Shown here piece by piece: positions 38,916-47,230 of a DNA stretch of 59,355 nucleotides (positions within the stretch are counted from its first letter, which is position 1; each line of letters starts with the position of its first letter). Origin of the DNA: Pseudomonadota bacterium (GTDB taxonomy: Bacteria > Pseudomonadota > Gammaproteobacteria > Burkholderiales > Burkholderiaceae_E); NCBI GenBank assembly GCA_023388075.1, contig JAEWGX010000045.1:1-59355 (forward strand), in the 5' to 3' direction. The position numbers and the translations under genes are program-made. The notes beneath the pieces are model-generated. The model had not been told where the DNA came from. It saw only the letters and a list, made by a program, of their open reading frames with translations, and searched no databases.

Positions 38916-39686
38916 ATGACGGCCGGCAGGATCGTCGCACTTATTGGGAGCGCCCGGCGCATCGCCGTGCTCACCGGCGCGGGCATGTCCGCCGAAAGCG
39001 GGATCCCGACCTTCCGAGGTGATCGCAATGGCCTCTGGGCACGGTTCGACCCGATGGCCCTCGCGACGAAGGAGGCCTATTACCGCGACAAGGCGCTCGT
39101 CTGGGGCTGGTATCGCTGGCGCATGGCGCTGGTGGCACAGGCCCAGCCGAATGCCGGCCATGTCGCGATCGCCCGATCGCAGTCGCTGTTCGAGCGGCTC
39201 GACGTGGTCACGCAGAACGTGGACGACCTTCACGAGCGCGCCGGAACCCGCGACGTGGTGCACGTTCACGGCAGCCTGTTCGCCATCCGATGCCTGGAAT
39301 GCCACGAACCGCATGCTGGCGGGCCGCCGGATCCGTCGGCGGCGGTCGAACCGAGCCTGCGCGTCGAGCCGCCGCCCTGCACGCATTGCGGCGCACCGGT
39401 GCGTCCGGGTGTCGTATGGTTCGGCGAATCGCTGCCGGAGGCGGCATGGGAAAGCGCGGTGGCCGCGGTATCGCACTGCGATGCGCTGCTGGTCGTCGGA
39501 ACTTCCGGCGTTGTGCACCCCGCCGCCGGCTTGCCGGAGCTGGCCCGCCGACGGAGCAAGCCGGTGGTGGAGATCAATCCCGAAGAGACGGCCATCAGCC
39601 GGCTTGCAAACGTGTCATGGCGGGTATCGGCGGCCGTGGGCCTGCCGGCGCTGGTGGAGAGCCTGGGTGGCTCGACGACGCGCTGA
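38916..39686 (+). CDS. cobB: Sir2 family NAD-dependent deacylase (CobB-like, class III)
   Basis: A 256-residue sirtuin. The NAD motif is V-L-T-G-A-G-M-S-A-E-S-G-I-P-T-F-R (about 18-34). T-Q-N-V-D-D-L-H is the catalytic region, with the active-site histidine in V-H-V-H-G. Zinc ligands are C-x2-C (C-L-E-C) and C-x2-C (C-T-H-C). A Tyr-x-x-Arg pair (W-Y-R-W-R) marks class III sirtuins, which remove succinyl and malonyl as well as acetyl groups. ATG 38916 matches the family N-terminus; GTG 38901, overlapping the MgtC stop, is an alternative. It is translationally close to MgtC. Confidence 0.9.
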   Translation: MTAGRIVALIGSARRIAVLTGAGMSAESGIPTFRGDRNGLWARFDPMALATKEAYYRDKALVWGWYRWRMALVAQAQPNAGHVAIARSQSLFERLDVVTQNVDDLHERAGTRDVVHVHGSLFAIRCLECHEPHAGGPPDPSAAVEPSLRVEPPPCTHCGAPVRPGVVWFGESLPEAAWESAVAAVSHCDALLVVGTSGVVHPAAGLPELARRRSKPVVEINPEETAISRLANVSWRVSAAVGLPALVESLGGSTTR

Positions 39687-39698
39687 TGACGCCGCCGG

Positions 39699-39905
39699 TC
39701 AGCCAGCCTCCTGGTCGCCTGCCATGCCGGCGGCCAGGTAGTCCTTGATCCGATCCACGCGCGGCCCGACCGCATTCACGGCAGCCCGCAGCGCTTCAGG
39801 CGTGACTTTCAGCGCACCCGCCCAGCGCTGCAGCGACTCGGGATCGTCCAGTTCGACGTTTTCCCGGGAATCGGGATTGGTCGCAGCTTTCGTTTCACCC
39901 GACAT
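39699..39905 (-). CDS. DUF3606 domain-containing small protein
   Basis: A 68-residue protein with the DUF3606 pattern: an acidic start, W-A-G-A-L-K-V-T-P-E-A-L near 28-39 and V-G-P-R-V-D-R-I-K-D-Y-L near 46-57. It resembles a small helix-turn-helix-like fold. It lies 21 bases downstream of the H-NS gene and is probably co-transcribed. Function unknown; a nucleoid or stress role is suggested only by position. Confidence 0.78.
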   Translation of the reverse strand: MSGETKAATNPDSRENVELDDPESLQRWAGALKVTPEALRAAVNAVGPRVDRIKDYLAAGMAGDQEAG

Positions 39906-39926
39906 CTCGAAATCCTTCCGGGGTGG

Positions 39927-40325
39927 TCAGGAGGCTTTCAGGTCATCCAACGTCTTTCCGCTGGCGAGCGCGTCCTTGAGCCAACCGGGCCGGCGCCCGC
40001 GTCCGGACCAGGTATTGCCCTGCTCGTCGCGATACATCGCGCGGCTGCCATGGCGACGCCGGGCCGCACTCGCGTCGTGCTGCGCAGAACCATTGGCGAG
40101 GCGTACCCGCGGCTCCGAGCGAACGCGCCGACTGCCACGGGCCGCCGCGCCGCGCCTGCCGGGCGGCTCGCTTCCCAGGCCGAGATCCTGCGCCGAAAGG
40201 TCGTAATAGGCGATCGCCTCCTTGATCCGGGCCACCACTCCGGCGGCTTCCTTCTTGCGCAATTGTGCTGCTTCGCGTTCGAGCGCCTTGATCTGCTGCT
40301 CGATCTTGGCTAGAGATTTCGGCAT
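39927..40325 (-). CDS. H-NS family nucleoid-associated protein
   Basis: A 132-residue histone-like silencer. A coiled-coil oligomerisation part lies at about residues 1-45 and a basic Arg/Gly/Ala linker at about 50-95. The C-terminal DNA-binding domain (about 96-132) contains Y-R-D-E-Q-G-N-T-W-S-G-R-G-R-R-P, the A-T-hook-like loop of beta-proteobacterial H-NS. GGAGG lies about ten bases before the ATG. The 138-base upstream region is visibly more A/T-rich than the surroundings and probably carries its promoter. H-NS proteins silence A/T-rich acquired DNA. Confidence 0.88.
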   Translation of the reverse strand: MPKSLAKIEQQIKALEREAAQLRKKEAAGVVARIKEAIAYYDLSAQDLGLGSEPPGRRGAAARGSRRVRSEPRVRLANGSAQHDASAARRRHGSRAMYRDEQGNTWSGRGRRPGWLKDALASGKTLDDLKAS

Positions 40326-40463
40326 GACTGCAATCCTCCGAATAAAGCGGAAGCATAACGGGAACGGATTGCAGCCGAATTCCGATAGGCATAGGCCGGA
40401 CGGTCTTTCTTTGCAGGCGCGGTAATTCGATGCTAATGCGCCAATCGGTCAATTGCGCCCTGT

Positions 40464-41879
40464 TCAGGCGTGCGCCTGCATTTCCTGGTGCAATTCCTGC
40501 CGCAAACGGCGCATTCCGTTTCGCGCGGCCCCGCCTGCCTGCATCAGGTTGATCCAGAGCCAACCCTGCGAAAGCAGGAGAATGATTCCGGCAGCACGGG
40601 CGAAATGCTCGGGACGCAGTGTGGCTGCGACAAGGAGGAAAATGGCCACGACCTGGAGCACGAATTGCCCGAGCATGGCCCGCTGCCCGATCAGGTCACG
40701 CGCATTCGGGACCCGAATGCGCGTTCCCGCGACCGCCGTCTGCAGGTGATACCAGACCAGGAAGGGCACGATGCGGTAGAGCATGCCGTTGACCACTGAG
40801 GCGGCAAATCCCACAATGGCGAGAATGCCCAGCGCGAGCGGCCAGGCTGCCGATTCGCGCAGGAGTGGCCGGAACGCGCCGAGCATCCAGACAAGTGCGC
40901 AGCCCAGCAGGGCGCTCGCGCCGAGATACCAGAAGAGCGTCGTCGCTTCCAGCTTCGGACGCTTGCGGCGCCACAGCAGGCGCAGGGTCACGGCCGCGAA
41001 AAGCGCGTAGCCGATGGCGGCGGCCCCCGCGCTGAGCCATGTGACCAGGGTGGAGAGGTCGCTGGCGGTGCCTTCGGTTGCGGCATCGGGCGCCCGGATC
41101 GCCCCGGACAAGGCAGGCCCGCAGACGACGGCCGCCGTCCAGAGCGCGATCGAGGCGAGCAAGGCAGCGGGCAGCCACCGGCGCATCGCCCCCGGATAGT
41201 CGGCAGTGACCTGGAACATCGGGACCACCTGGTACGCCACCGCGATCACCAGCAGGCCCACCCAGCCGCCCAGGCCCCAGAGCGCATGCACATGCGCGAG
41301 TGTCGGGAGCGATAGATCGGCCAAGTCCCGGCCTGCGAGGGAGGCGGGGAGAACGGCAAGGCCGCCGAACGCCGCCGCCAGCGCCAGGCCGAGGGCGACG
41401 GTGACGACCAGCGCGGCGAGCGCCAACCGGATCCCCCTCGGCGTCGGCCCGGCGACGCCGCCCCGGCGCGCGCCGATCGCGGCGGCAACCACGAACCAGG
41501 TGAAGGCGGCGCCGAGCATCAGCATTGCCGCCAGGAACAGCCTCGACTCGCCGCGCAGGAATCCGGCGACGAGGGCGATGGTTCCGGCCGTCAGCAGCAG
41601 GTGGACGCCGCGTGCGGTGCGTGCGGTGCCCGCCACCGCCACGCCCGCGACCACGGGCAGGATCTGGATCAGCGCGCCCAGCATGGCCATTCCCAGGAAG
41701 CCGAGCGTCATGAGATGGGTGAGGGCGAGCGTGGTCGGCGACCAGCGCGAAGCCAGCCCGTCCGTCCCCGTTGCCGCCAGCAGCGACCCGGCCGCCATCG
41801 CGAACGCCGGGGCCGTGAGAAAGAAGCGCAGTGGCGCTGCCAGCGGCGGTGACAGGTCGAACGAGGCGACGCGCTGCAT
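40464..41879 (-). CDS. Polytopic membrane protein, NnrS/haem-copper-oxidase-subunit-I-like
   Basis: A 471-residue protein with about twelve membrane helices. Conserved-looking histidines lie within or near helices: T-H-L-M-T-L-G near residue 54, H-V-H-A-L-W-G near 196-202 and W-Y-H-L-Q near 390. This resembles the NnrS and haem-copper subunit I style of integral membrane proteins, but the exact family is not certain. Its start overlaps the DUF2249 stop (ATGA) and it closes a hemerythrin-DUF2249-membrane cassette. A role in nitric-oxide stress or a haem/copper-dependent process is inferred from that company and from the FNR-type box upstream of the cassette. Confidence 0.7.
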   Translation of the reverse strand: MQRVASFDLSPPLAAPLRFFLTAPAFAMAAGSLLAATGTDGLASRWSPTTLALTHLMTLGFLGMAMLGALIQILPVVAGVAVAGTARTARGVHLLLTAGTIALVAGFLRGESRLFLAAMLMLGAAFTWFVVAAAIGARRGGVAGPTPRGIRLALAALVVTVALGLALAAAFGGLAVLPASLAGRDLADLSLPTLAHVHALWGLGGWVGLLVIAVAYQVVPMFQVTADYPGAMRRWLPAALLASIALWTAAVVCGPALSGAIRAPDAATEGTASDLSTLVTWLSAGAAAIGYALFAAVTLRLLWRRKRPKLEATTLFWYLGASALLGCALVWMLGAFRPLLRESAAWPLALGILAIVGFAASVVNGMLYRIVPFLVWYHLQTAVAGTRIRVPNARDLIGQRAMLGQFVLQVVAIFLLVAATLRPEHFARAAGIILLLSQGWLWINLMQAGGAARNGMRRLRQELHQEMQAHA

Positions 41880-42109
41880 CAGCCGCGCATCCGGATGACG
41901 ATCTCGTAGATATAGTCGTCGCGCAGCGTCGCGTCGTATTCGTAGCCGTTCTGGGCGAGGATGCGATAGAGCGGGCGCGGCTCGCGGTCGATCAGCATGC
42001 GCAACCGCTGTCCCGGCTGCAGCTGCGACAGCGCTTCCATCACCCGCTCCAGTGGCTCGGGCGGCTGCAGGCCGCAGACGTCGAGCTCGACGATGTCTTC
42101 CCCGGCCAT
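41879..42109 (-). CDS. DUF2249 domain-containing protein
   Basis: A 76-residue SirA/TusA-like small protein of the DUF2249 family. It has I-V-E-L-D-V-C-G-L-Q-P-P-E-P near residues 6-19, L-R-M-L-I-D-R-E-P-R-P-L-Y near 36-48 and a C-terminal beta-strand. A single cysteine (C12) sits where related proteins have a functional residue. Both ends overlap neighbours by ATGA, so translation of all three genes is coupled. DUF2249 proteins often accompany hemerythrin and nitric-oxide-response genes; their biochemical role is unsettled. Confidence 0.85.
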   Translation of the reverse strand: MAGEDIVELDVCGLQPPEPLERVMEALSQLQPGQRLRMLIDREPRPLYRILAQNGYEYDATLRDDYIYEIVIRMRG

Positions 42110-42567
42110 CAGGCGTCCGCCGCTTCCGCCGCGAGCGAGGCGATTTGCGGCAGGAGCTCGTCCTGTCGTCCGGCGAGCGCCCGGTCCATCATGGGATAGA
42201 GCACTCCCTCTTCCTTCAGGTCGTGCTGCTGCGCCAGTATGCGCAGCATCTCGGAGCTGCCGAGCCATGCCTCGACCTCGCGGTGGGTCAGCGCATCCTG
42301 GACCCGCCGCACCAGGGAGCGGAGCTCCCGATGCTCGGCCCGCATCATCGCGGTCGGCCCGCCGGTCATGCCGGTCTCCTCCTCGAAGGCGGGGAAGAGC
42401 ACCTCTTCCTCCATGGCAAGGTGCGCGTCGAGTGCGTCGCCGTAGCGCCGGAAGGCGGCGCCGGCCGCCTCCCAATCGCCGGCGAGCACGGCCTCCTCTG
42501 CCGCGACGAAATGCGCGTCGCAACGGCGGTGGTCCGCCGACATGTACTCCCGGATCCTGCTCATCAT
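42109..42567 (-). CDS. Hemerythrin-like domain protein
   Basis: A 152-residue four-helix hemerythrin-like protein. Candidate diiron ligands are H13 or H19, H49 with E53 (H-L-A-M-E-E-E), H79 (A-E-H-R-E-L) and H115 with E119/E120 (H-D-L-K-E-E). Two consecutive ATGs (42567, 42564) follow AGGAG; the second has the more usual spacing. It is the first gene of the cassette with DUF2249 and the polytopic membrane protein. Proteins of this class bind O2 or NO or repair iron centres. An FNR/DNR-type box lies 116 bases upstream. Confidence 0.87.
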   Translation of the reverse strand: MMSRIREYMSADHRRCDAHFVAAEEAVLAGDWEAAGAAFRRYGDALDAHLAMEEEVLFPAFEEETGMTGGPTAMMRAEHRELRSLVRRVQDALTHREVEAWLGSSEMLRILAQQHDLKEEGVLYPMMDRALAGRQDELLPQIASLAAEAADA

Positions 42568-42682
42568 CGGTCTCCTGCCAATCGTCCGCGGCGGTGCCGC
42601 GACACCCTCGCCCAGGCCGGACGCGCGGTCGCGACCCGCCAGCACCAGGTGCCAGGGTAGTCCATCCCGGCGACCGGATTCC

Positions 42683-42696
42683 TTGACTCGGGTCAG
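42683..42696 (-). promoter_or_regulatory. Candidate FNR/DNR-type box upstream of the hemerythrin cassette
   Basis: TTGAC-TCGG-GTCAG matches the CRP/FNR-family palindrome TTGAC/T-N4-G/ATCAA at nine of ten defined positions. On the minus strand a TACCCT element lies 23 bases beyond the box, close to where a class II activated -10 would be. The box overlaps the last codons of the GMC gene. Confidence 0.5.
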
Positions 42697-44432
42697 GAAA
42701 CTGGGGATTGCCGCGCGGAACTGCGCTGCGACGGCTGCGCCGCCCCGAACCGGGACTTGATCGTGTCCGCCACCCGGATCGCGAGCGCCAGCACGGTGAG
42801 CGTCGGTGGCGCGGAGCCGCTGGTCGGGAACACGGCGCTGCTGGCGATGAAGAGGTTGGCGATGCCGTGAACCCGGCATTCCGCGTCGACCACGCCGCGG
42901 CGCGGATCGCTCGACATCCGGGTGGTGCCCGAGGGGTGGTGGGCAGACATCCGGGCGACCACCGGCAGCTCGCCGCGACGCGAAAGACGCAGCGTACCCA
43001 GCCCGGCTTCCTCGAATGCCGCCTTCAGGATCTCCTGCGTGCGCAGGATGCTCTGGATGTCCAGGACGTTCCAGCGGAAGTTCACGTGCGCGGCCGGCAT
43101 GCCGACGCCGTCACGATCGGCGCCGAGGGTGACGCGATTGTCGTAGTCCGGGGATTGCTCGCACGTCTGATGCACGTCGAGCCCGTCGAACCGCGCATCC
43201 AGGTCCGGCAGGGCCGCCCAGCCGCCGTTGTCGAGGTTGTACTGCGTCTGGAAGCGCGACCGTCGATGCACGCGGATGTAGAACAGGTCGTCGAGGCCGC
43301 GAAGGAGGCGGCCAAGCTGCGCGCCTGGATCGGCGGGTAGCCGCCGCTCGCGGATCGCATCGCGAAAGGCGCGCGCGGCGCGGTAGGCTGGCGAGCGGCT
43401 GGTCGTGGCGCGGCCGAAAGGCTGCACCACGAGCTTGCGACGCGGTGACCGCTCCCGCGGCGAGAAGCTCACCAGGCTGGACAGGAGCTGCTCGGACTCC
43501 AGCAGCCGCGCGGACAGCGTCAGCTTGCCGAGGCGGTGCTGGCCGCGCACCTGCCGCAGGTCGTAGAAGCCAAAGCGCCCCAGCCGGCCGTCCGCGGGCA
43601 CCAGGACTCCGGCCTTCATGATCTGCCGGTCCATCAGGAACCGGCCGACGAGGTCGTGACGGTTGCCCAGGCCGTCCGGAGCGAAGCGTCGCGACGCGAG
43701 CAGCAGCCGCGGGACCTCGAATCCGCCCTGCGCGAGCACGACCATCCGGGCGGCGATCCGGAAGCCGCGGCCGTCCAGGCAGGCCACCCGCACGCCGGTG
43801 ACGCGGCTCGCGTCGCGATCGGTCTCGAGCTCCACCACGTTGGACCAGGTGAGCAGCTTCACGTGGTCGCTTGCCTTGAGGCGGCGCGGCAGGGCGCGTT
43901 GGAAGAGCGACTGCGGACTCAGGGCCAGCATGCGTGTGCCCAGCCGCTCGCCGGGAAAGGCAAATGGCTGGAATGCGTCCTCCGCCCAGCTCTGCGGCAG
44001 GTTGTCGAAGGGGCCGGCGCCGCAGAGCGCATGCGCGCGGATGTAGTACGGCTCCAGCGCCTCCATGTCGATCGGCCAGCCGCTGTGGGCGAGCCAGCTT
44101 CGCCTGCGGAAATCACTGGCGTCCAACGGCATCACGTGGATGTGCATCTTTCCGGCCACGTCGACGTCCCACTGCGCGGACGTGCCGCCCACCCGGCGCG
44201 TGCGGGCATGGCGTGGATCGGGATACAGGTCGTCGTTGTCCTCGACGGTGCATGCGGACAACGCCTCGGTCGTGGCATCCTGCGCAAAGCCACCGGACTC
44301 CACCACGACGATCCGCAGGCCGCGGTCCATCAGCTCCGACGCGGTGGCGAGTCCGGCGGGTCCGGCGCCGACGATGCACACGTCGCAGCCCAGCTTCGAG
44401 CCGTTCTCGATGGTCCTGCCGTCGATGATCAT
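42693..44432 (-). CDS. GMC family FAD-dependent oxidoreductase
   Basis: A 579-residue flavoprotein of the glucose-methanol-choline class. The FAD motif I-V-G-A-G-P-A-G-L-A-T-A is near residues 20-31. The C-terminal active-site region has S-A-H-H-P-S-G-T-T-R-M, followed by P-T-S-G-S-A-P-P-T-L-T-V-L-A near the end, as in polyol and sugar dehydrogenases. No signal peptide is visible. It follows, by 12 bases, a gene for an unrecognised protein with an N-terminal membrane segment. That pairing resembles GMC dehydrogenases that need a small exported partner, but the partner does not match the usual gluconate-dehydrogenase subunit 3. Confidence 0.87.
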   Translation of the reverse strand: MIIDGRTIENGSKLGCDVCIVGAGPAGLATASELMDRGLRIVVVESGGFAQDATTEALSACTVEDNDDLYPDPRHARTRRVGGTSAQWDVDVAGKMHIHVMPLDASDFRRRSWLAHSGWPIDMEALEPYYIRAHALCGAGPFDNLPQSWAEDAFQPFAFPGERLGTRMLALSPQSLFQRALPRRLKASDHVKLLTWSNVVELETDRDASRVTGVRVACLDGRGFRIAARMVVLAQGGFEVPRLLLASRRFAPDGLGNRHDLVGRFLMDRQIMKAGVLVPADGRLGRFGFYDLRQVRGQHRLGKLTLSARLLESEQLLSSLVSFSPRERSPRRKLVVQPFGRATTSRSPAYRAARAFRDAIRERRLPADPGAQLGRLLRGLDDLFYIRVHRRSRFQTQYNLDNGGWAALPDLDARFDGLDVHQTCEQSPDYDNRVTLGADRDGVGMPAAHVNFRWNVLDIQSILRTQEILKAAFEEAGLGTLRLSRRGELPVVARMSAHHPSGTTRMSSDPRRGVVDAECRVHGIANLFIASSAVFPTSGSAPPTLTVLALAIRVADTIKSRFGAAQPSQRSSARQSPVS

Positions 44433-44444
44433 CGGGTCGCGTGG

Positions 44445-45140
44445 TCAGCCCTGCGGCAGGATCCGTTCGAGTGCTTCGTCGAAGTGGCGATCGAGACGCT
44501 TCCGCTCGGTGTCGTGCGCCTCGAGGTCGCGGCTGGCAACCAGGATCGCGGCGGCCGACTTGACGATCCGATCGCGGTAGGCCGGCGGCAGGTCGCGGCC
44601 CGGCTGCCGACGGATCCAGTCGCTCGCGGCATTCGTGGCGGCCTTGAAATCGGTCGCGAGGTAGAGTACCCGCGCCTGCGCGTCGAGAATCGCCCGCTGG
44701 ACGTCGGCGAGCGCCTCGCGCCGCATCGACTCGATGGTGCGCCCTTCCAGGTAGGCATCGAGGGGGTTGCGGTCCTCCAGGGCGGGAACCGCAAGCGCTT
44801 CCGCTTCCTTGGCCTTCCACTGGTGCAGCGCGCTGGATAGCCGGTGCGCGCCGGTGAGCGAGGAGACGACGGTCGGCTTCGGGGGCTGCTCCAGCAACTC
44901 GACGCGCCGGGCTTGCGGAACACAGGCGAGCGCGGCGGTTTGGTCGCCCTGCAGGTCGGCTGCCGCGCGCGGGTTGGCACACGCAGTCGCGACTGGTGGG
45001 AGCGGCGCGAAGCCCGCGGTTGCCGCCGGCAGGCCGGCGACTACCACCATGGCAGCCGTCGCGAGCGGTACGAGCGCGCGCCAGGGCGGGGAGCAGGCCG
45101 GCCGGTCGATTCGAAGCCAGGATTTCGTCGGTCGCGTCAT
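44445..45140 (-). CDS. Hypothetical protein with N-terminal membrane/signal segment
   Basis: A 231-residue protein that is not recognised. A basic start is followed by one hydrophobic segment (about 21-43) that can act as signal peptide or anchor. The rest is mostly charged and helical (about 70-231), with cysteines near 54 and 73. The gene lies 12 bases upstream of the GMC oxidoreductase gene in the same direction, so it may encode a maturation, docking or electron-transfer partner. No haem-binding CxxCH is present. The divergent cysJ gene begins 219 bases away. Confidence 0.65.
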   Translation of the reverse strand: MTRPTKSWLRIDRPACSPPWRALVPLATAAMVVVAGLPAATAGFAPLPPVATACANPRAAADLQGDQTAALACVPQARRVELLEQPPKPTVVSSLTGAHRLSSALHQWKAKEAEALAVPALEDRNPLDAYLEGRTIESMRREALADVQRAILDAQARVLYLATDFKAATNAASDWIRRQPGRDLPPAYRDRIVKSAAAILVASRDLEAHDTERKRLDRHFDEALERILPQG

Positions 45141-45274
45141 GCGCCGATCTTGGCGAGTGGACGAGCTGCGCCGCCCGTATCGGAGCCGGGCGGGGCCTCG
45201 CGCGGGATGCGCGGCGCCGGGACGTTGCGTGCTGGCAAATTACCTTGCGTTAGGCCGATGCTCCGATTCGGTCG

Positions 45275-45303
45275 TTCGGATCCCGGCGTCGAGCGCCTAT
45301 AGT
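45275..45303 (+). promoter_or_regulatory. Candidate promoter for cysJI
   Basis: TTCGGA (45275-45280) and TATAGT (45298-45303) are spaced by 17 bases, 57 bases before the cysJ start. The -10 is good and the -35 is weak, as expected where an activator (CysB is usual for these genes) assists. No CysB site can be read with confidence. Confidence 0.35.
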
Positions 45304-45359
45304 GCTCGGCTTCGCTCCAGCCCGCCTGCGGGCATCGCTATCCGAGAAGCCGTGACACG

Positions 45360-47219
45360 ATGGACATGACCCTGCCGACGATGCCGGAAGCCGGCATCAG
45401 CGAGACTGATCGCGAGCTCATCCGCCAACTGGCGCGCTCGCTCACGCCGGACCAGGCCCTCTGGGTGGGCGGCTACCTCGCCGGCGCGGCGCGGGCTCGC
45501 ATCGATCAACCGTCCGTCGGTACCGCCGGCAGCGTCCCGACGGTGCAGCACCCCGCGGCGGCGCAGGCGGCGAGCACCGTGCGGATCCTCTACGCGAGCG
45601 AGACCGGCAATGCCGCCGCGCTCGCCCGGGACCTGGAGGGGCGGGTGGCATCCAAGGGGCTGGTCGCGAAGGCCGAGGACGTCGCGCGGTACCGGCACCG
45701 TGGCCTCGTGGACGAAGAGGTGGTGCTCTTTGTCGCCAGCACCCACGGCGACGGCGATCCGCCGCAGTCCGCGACCGGCTTCTTCGAGTACCTGCAGGGG
45801 CGCAAGGCGCCGCAACTTTCCCGGCTGCGTTATGCGGTCCTGGCGCTCGGTGATTCCACCTACGAGTTCTTCTGCGAGGCCGGCAGGCGCCTCGACCTGC
45901 GCCTGGCGGAGCTGGGCGCGACCCGCCTGCTCGATCGCCGCGATTGCGACGTGGACTATGGCGCCGAAGCCGCGGCGTGGATGGACGAGGCGATCGCGCG
46001 CCTGCAGGAAATCTTCACGGTGGCTGCGCCCGTTGGCCTGTCCCGGCAACTGCCGGGCATCGCCGGCACTCCGGCATTCCTGGCCGCGACACCCGCCTAC
46101 GACAAGGCGCGACCGTTTCCCGCCGAAGTGACTGCCAGCATCCGCATCACCGGTCGCGGATCCGAGCGCGACACGCGTCACCTGGAGCTCGATCTGTCCG
46201 ATTCGGGGCTCGAGTACCGCCCGGGCGACGCGCTCGGCATCATTCCGCGCAACGATCCGGCTGCCGCGCAGGCGCTGATGGATGTCTTCGGATGGAGCGG
46301 CACCGAGACGCTGGATACGATGCCGGGCAGGGCGGGGCCAGGGACGCTTGCCGAGGCGCTCGGTTCGGCTTGCGAGATTGCCGCCCTCACGCCGCGCTTC
46401 GTCCAACGATGGGCGGAGCTTGCCGGCGACGCGTCGCTTGTCGCGCTGGCGAGCGACCGCCGGAGCCTGGCGGAGCTCATGGCCAGCCATCATGTCATCG
46501 ACCTGGTGCGCGCCCATCCCGTGGCGGGCCTTGCGCCGCATGAGCTGGTCGACGCGCTGCGGCCGCTGCAGCCCAGGCTCTACTCGATTGCCTCGAGCGC
46601 GGCGTTCGCGCCGGACGAGGTGCATATCTGCCTTGCGCCGGTACGCTACCGCCTGCACGGCAGCGAGCGACGCGGAGTTGCCTCGGCCTTCCTGGCTGAC
46701 AGGGTCGGGCCGGGCGAGCTGGTGCCGGTCTACATCCAGCGCAACGACAATTTCCGGCTGCCGCAGGATGGCGATGCGCCGATCGTGATGATCGGCGCGG
46801 GGACCGGCGTCGCGCCGTATCGCGGCTTCATGCAGGAGCGCGAGGCCCGCGGCATCCGCGGCCGGAGCTGGCTCGTGTTCGGCGAGCGCCATTTCCGCAG
46901 CGATTTCCTCTATCAGGCGGAATGGCAGGACTGGCTGCGCGGCGGCGTGCTCGGCCGCATCGACCTCGCTTTCTCGCGTGACCAGGCGCGCAAGGTCTAC
47001 GTCCAGGACCGGTTGCGCGAGCATGGAGCCGAGCTCTACCGGTGGATCGAGGACGGCGCCCATCTCTACGTCTGCGGCGACGCGACTCGCATGGCGCGCG
47101 ACGTCCACGATGCACTCCTGGACGTCATCGCGGCCGTGCGCTCGCGCGGCGAGGAGGACGCCCGCGAGTACCTGGCCGAGCTCCAGTCCGCCGGTCGATA
47201 CCAGCGCGACGTGTATTGA
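45360..47219 (+). CDS. cysJ: Assimilatory sulfite reductase (NADPH) flavoprotein subunit
   Basis: A 619-residue diflavin reductase, slightly longer than the E. coli protein. It has a short N-terminal helix region, an FMN flavodoxin domain (about 73-215; L-Y-A-S-E-T-G-N-A, then S-T-H-G-D-G-D-P), an FAD domain (about 255-460; R-L-Y-S-I-A-S-S) and an NADPH domain (about 475-619; G-A-G-T-G-V-A-P-Y-R-G-F) ending in the diagnostic R-Y-Q-R-D-V-Y. It passes electrons from NADPH to CysI. Two ATGs (45360, 45366) are possible starts. The cysI gene follows 11 bases after its stop. Confidence 0.95.
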   Translation: MDMTLPTMPEAGISETDRELIRQLARSLTPDQALWVGGYLAGAARARIDQPSVGTAGSVPTVQHPAAAQAASTVRILYASETGNAAALARDLEGRVASKGLVAKAEDVARYRHRGLVDEEVVLFVASTHGDGDPPQSATGFFEYLQGRKAPQLSRLRYAVLALGDSTYEFFCEAGRRLDLRLAELGATRLLDRRDCDVDYGAEAAAWMDEAIARLQEIFTVAAPVGLSRQLPGIAGTPAFLAATPAYDKARPFPAEVTASIRITGRGSERDTRHLELDLSDSGLEYRPGDALGIIPRNDPAAAQALMDVFGWSGTETLDTMPGRAGPGTLAEALGSACEIAALTPRFVQRWAELAGDASLVALASDRRSLAELMASHHVIDLVRAHPVAGLAPHELVDALRPLQPRLYSIASSAAFAPDEVHICLAPVRYRLHGSERRGVASAFLADRVGPGELVPVYIQRNDNFRLPQDGDAPIVMIGAGTGVAPYRGFMQEREARGIRGRSWLVFGERHFRSDFLYQAEWQDWLRGGVLGRIDLAFSRDQARKVYVQDRLREHGAELYRWIEDGAHLYVCGDATRMARDVHDALLDVIAAVRSRGEEDAREYLAELQSAGRYQRDVY

Positions 47220-47230
47220 GGAGAGCCGAC

